This document shows positions 6,713 through 7,861 of a stretch of DNA of 7,861 bases, piece by piece. Both the position numbers and the translations under genes were made by a program. The DNA is from Terriglobus sp. (lineage in GTDB: Bacteria > Acidobacteriota > Terriglobia > Terriglobales > Acidobacteriaceae), in contig JAHFTZ010000094.1 of NCBI GenBank assembly GCA_023265355.1, forward strand, positions 1-7,861, given 5' to 3'. The notes under the pieces were generated by a model. That model was not told the DNA's origin. It did no database searches and saw only the letters and a program-made list of their open reading frames with translations. Each line of letters starts with the position of its first letter. The stretch's first letter is position 1.

Positions 6713-7166
6713 AATCTACAGTTTCATTCGAAGTTGGAGTCAGCGGAAGAATCAGCGTTCCGTGGAAGTTATTCTCCGCGACCATGTCGCAGAGAGGCTT
6801 CCATTGGCAGTCGAGGCATGCGCTGCGGATCGTTCCGTCGGCAAAGGATCGGCGTAGAGTCTGCAGCACATCTTCTGTCAGAAGCAACTCTTTTCCTGGA
6901 CCGATCGGAGAGCGAAGGAGATCACTGAGGTCCGCTGCAGCGCGTGCATCGCGTAGGAGCACATTCGGATGATGGCAGTGGCAGACTGCTTCGTGGAGCA
7001 GGGGAAAGCAAAGGTCGTCCGGGCCCTGGACGATTTCGGCGAGGGTTCTACCACCTCTGATTTCCCGCGCAATCTCTTTGAAGTTGCTCACAAAGGCGGG
7101 AGTGTATCCCTCGCCTATGAAGGTGAGCATGCAAAGCAGGTGGTGCGCACGGAGTCTCACCGTCAT
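6696..7166 (-). CDS. DUF1284 cysteine-rich protein, putative metal or Fe-S binding
   Basis: This 156-residue soluble protein starts with VRLRAHHLLCMLTFIGEGYTP, which I recognise as the opening of the DUF1284 family (about 130-150 residues, uncharacterised, suspected iron-sulphur or metal binding). Seven cysteines are present: C12, C53, C62, C64, C117, C120 and C126, plus histidines H8, H9, H63, H65 and H66. The CHCHHP cluster and the late C-x2-C-x5-C group look like ligands. No signal peptide or membrane segment is seen, so it is probably cytoplasmic. The ATG overlaps the bioY stop as ATGA (7163-7166) and has no good ribosome binding site of its own, so translation is probably coupled to bioY. 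The 3' end runs 10 bases into marR on the other strand. A biochemical function cannot be assigned from the sequence. Confidence 0.85.
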   Translation of the reverse strand: MTVRLRAHHLLCMLTFIGEGYTPAFVSNFKEIAREIRGGRTLAEIVQGPDDLCFPLLHEAVCHCHHPNVLLRDARAAADLSDLLRSPIGPGKELLLTEDVLQTLRRSFADGTIRSACLDCQWKPLCDMVAENNFHGTLILPLTPTSNETVDSSSHS

Positions 7167-7744
7167 CTAGAGGTTTGATTGATCGCCGAGCGCCTGCTGC
7201 GGATGAGGGTAAGTGTGCAGGTTGCGAGAGCGGCCTTGATCAAAGCACCCACCCAGAAGGGGGCAAAGCCAACCAGGAAGGCGCGGTGGGTGCCCAGCAG
7301 GATCGAGAGCCACAGAACTCCCAGTCCAAGGTTCATCGCGTTGGCCGCAAGCATGGAGAGGAAACAGGTGGTAATGCCGCGATCCATTTTGCGGTCCGAT
7401 AACCATCCTACAAAAGCGGCGATGAGGGGAAAGCTGACGATATAGCCAGCAGATGGCCCGAGCAGAGCGTGTATTCCAGCTGCACCGTGGGCCAGGACGG
7501 GCAGACCTGTTGCCGCTTCGGCCAGCCACGCCAGCACTGTGATCACGCCGATACGTGCTCCAAAGAGAGCGCCGAGGACGATCACGGCATAGGTCTGCAT
7601 CGTGATGGGGATGGGACTAAGAGGGATCGATATCCACGAAGAGGCTGCAAGCACCAGGGTTCCCAAGGCAACCTGAAGAGCCGCGCTTCCGAGGAGCGGG
7701 TGAGTCTTGAAGGTGGGCTGCGGATACGTTGTTGCCTGATACAT
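7163..7744 (-). CDS. bioY: Biotin uptake S-component BioY
   Basis: This is an integral inner-membrane protein of 193 residues, the usual BioY size, that binds biotin and imports it, normally with the energy-coupling ATPase and T-component. Six hydrophobic segments can be seen. Family signatures include PLSPIPITMQTYAV (about 41-54), LFGARIGVITVLAWLAEAATG, the glycine-rich GAAGIHALLGPSAGYI (about 87-102) and the C-terminal FWVGALIKAALA. The last stands where many homologues have a PGD-x-x-K motif; only the Lys region is kept. I chose ATG 7744 because AGAGG lies 6 bases upstream; an in-frame GTG at 7810 would add 22 polar residues across a hairpin and lacks a ribosome binding site. No bioM/bioN-like gene is in the window, so it is either a solitary transporter or uses a shared energising module encoded elsewhere. 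Confidence 0.92.
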   Translation of the reverse strand: MYQATTYPQPTFKTHPLLGSAALQVALGTLVLAASSWISIPLSPIPITMQTYAVIVLGALFGARIGVITVLAWLAEAATGLPVLAHGAAGIHALLGPSAGYIVSFPLIAAFVGWLSDRKMDRGITTCFLSMLAANAMNLGLGVLWLSILLGTHRAFLVGFAPFWVGALIKAALATCTLTLIRSRRSAINQTSR

Positions 7745-7750
7745 GGGAGA

Positions 7751-7755
7751 CCTCT
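7751..7755 (-). promoter_or_regulatory. bioY ribosome binding site
   Basis: Read on the - strand this is AGAGG, 6 bases before the ATG at 7744. It is part of CAGAGG (7751-7756), which is complementary to CCTCTG in the 3' arm of the leader hairpin, so access to it may depend on the fold of the leader. Confidence 0.6.
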
Positions 7756-7766
7756 GGAGATGTGCA

Positions 7767-7792
7767 ACAGAGGGCGATCCTTCGCCCTCTGT
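7767..7792 (-). promoter_or_regulatory. Perfect 11-bp hairpin in the bioY leader
   Basis: Arms 7767-7777 and 7782-7792 are exact inverted repeats (on the - strand ACAGAGGGCGA, loop AGGA, TCGCCCTCTGT), ending 22 bases before the bioY ATG. It is GC-rich and not followed by a T-run, so it is not a standard terminator. It could be an RNA leader element, a transcript-stabilising hairpin, or a DNA operator for a dimeric repressor. No named riboswitch was recognised. Confidence 0.6.
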
Positions 7793-7820
7793 CACTTCTA
7801 TCACTGGCACGAGGCGTGGA

Positions 7821-7861
7821 TCCGAAAATTTTGTATTGATCTAAATAGTTGAAATGTTCTA
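7821..7861 (-). promoter_or_regulatory. AT-rich stretch upstream of bioY, possible promoter region
   Basis: The last 40 bases are strikingly AT-rich compared with the rest of the window and include the self-complementary AAAATTTT (7825-7832). This fits a promoter for the leftward bioY unit. I could not place a -35/-10 pair with proper spacing, and the element may continue past the window edge. Confidence 0.3.

Noticed and set aside
7745..7810. Longer BioY starting at GTG 7810
   Set aside because: It would translate through the leader hairpin to add 22 polar residues unlike BioY N-termini and has no ribosome binding site, whereas ATG 7744 has AGAGG at a good distance.
7805..7820. TGGCACG as the -24 element of a sigma-54 promoter on the + strand
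   Set aside because: The matching -12 element should be TTGC-like with GC at its invariant position; the bases there are GTGGA, so the invariant GC is missing.
7830..7861. TTGTATTGA as half of a BirA operator upstream of bioY
   Set aside because: The expected inverted partner like GGTTNACAA about 14-16 bases on is not present within the window; the match is only partial and the region is generally AT-rich.

Overview
The window looks like a piece of an Acidobacteriota chromosome, probably class Terriglobia (the Granulicella/Terriglobus/Edaphobacter kind of soil bacterium). This is inferred from three things: moderately high GC with dense packing, a permease of the type called 'acidobacterial duplicated orphan permease' (ADOP; MacB/FtsX fold, no fused ATPase), and the order permease - TolC-type outer-membrane factor - sigma-54 response regulator - histidine kinase. 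No mobile element, tRNA, rRNA, CRISPR array or phage gene is visible. Every stretch longer than 300 bases is covered by a gene.

Region 1 (1-6193, + strand) is one compact transcription unit that enters the window already in progress. It holds the 3' part of a MacB/FtsX-type ABC permease, then 2 bases later a 641-residue TolC-family outer-membrane protein, then 20 bases later an NtrC-type sigma-54 activator, and then a membrane histidine kinase whose start overlaps the activator's end by 14 bases. The permease and TolC-like protein would form an envelope-spanning export route. The two-component pair probably controls that exporter. The kinase has almost no periplasmic loop between its two membrane helices, so it may read the state of the membrane or of the permease rather than bind a free ligand. 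The activator carries GAFTDA in place of the canonical GAFTGA sigma-54 contact loop and has a lengthened loop after its phosphorylation site. No sigma-54 promoter was found inside the window; the unit's promoter should lie upstream of base 1.

Region 2 (6194-6705, + strand) is a 62-base gap followed by a small MarR-family regulator, best started at ATG 6256. No terminator is visible in the gap, so read-through from Region 1 is possible.

Region 3 (6696-7861, - strand) is a two-gene unit read in the opposite direction: bioY (biotin uptake S-component), joined by an ATGA stop/start overlap to a cysteine-rich DUF1284 protein. The bioY leader contains a perfect 11-bp hairpin just upstream of the ribosome binding site, and one arm of it can alternatively pair with that binding site. 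The DUF1284 and marR genes converge and overlap by 10 bases, and their two stop codons sit in opposite arms of a short inverted repeat.

The most interesting points are the exporter plus intramembrane-kinase plus sigma-54 module with its variant activator loop, the bistable-looking bioY leader, and the symmetric hairpin at the marR/DUF1284 junction. All functional assignments come from reading motifs by eye; no database search was run.
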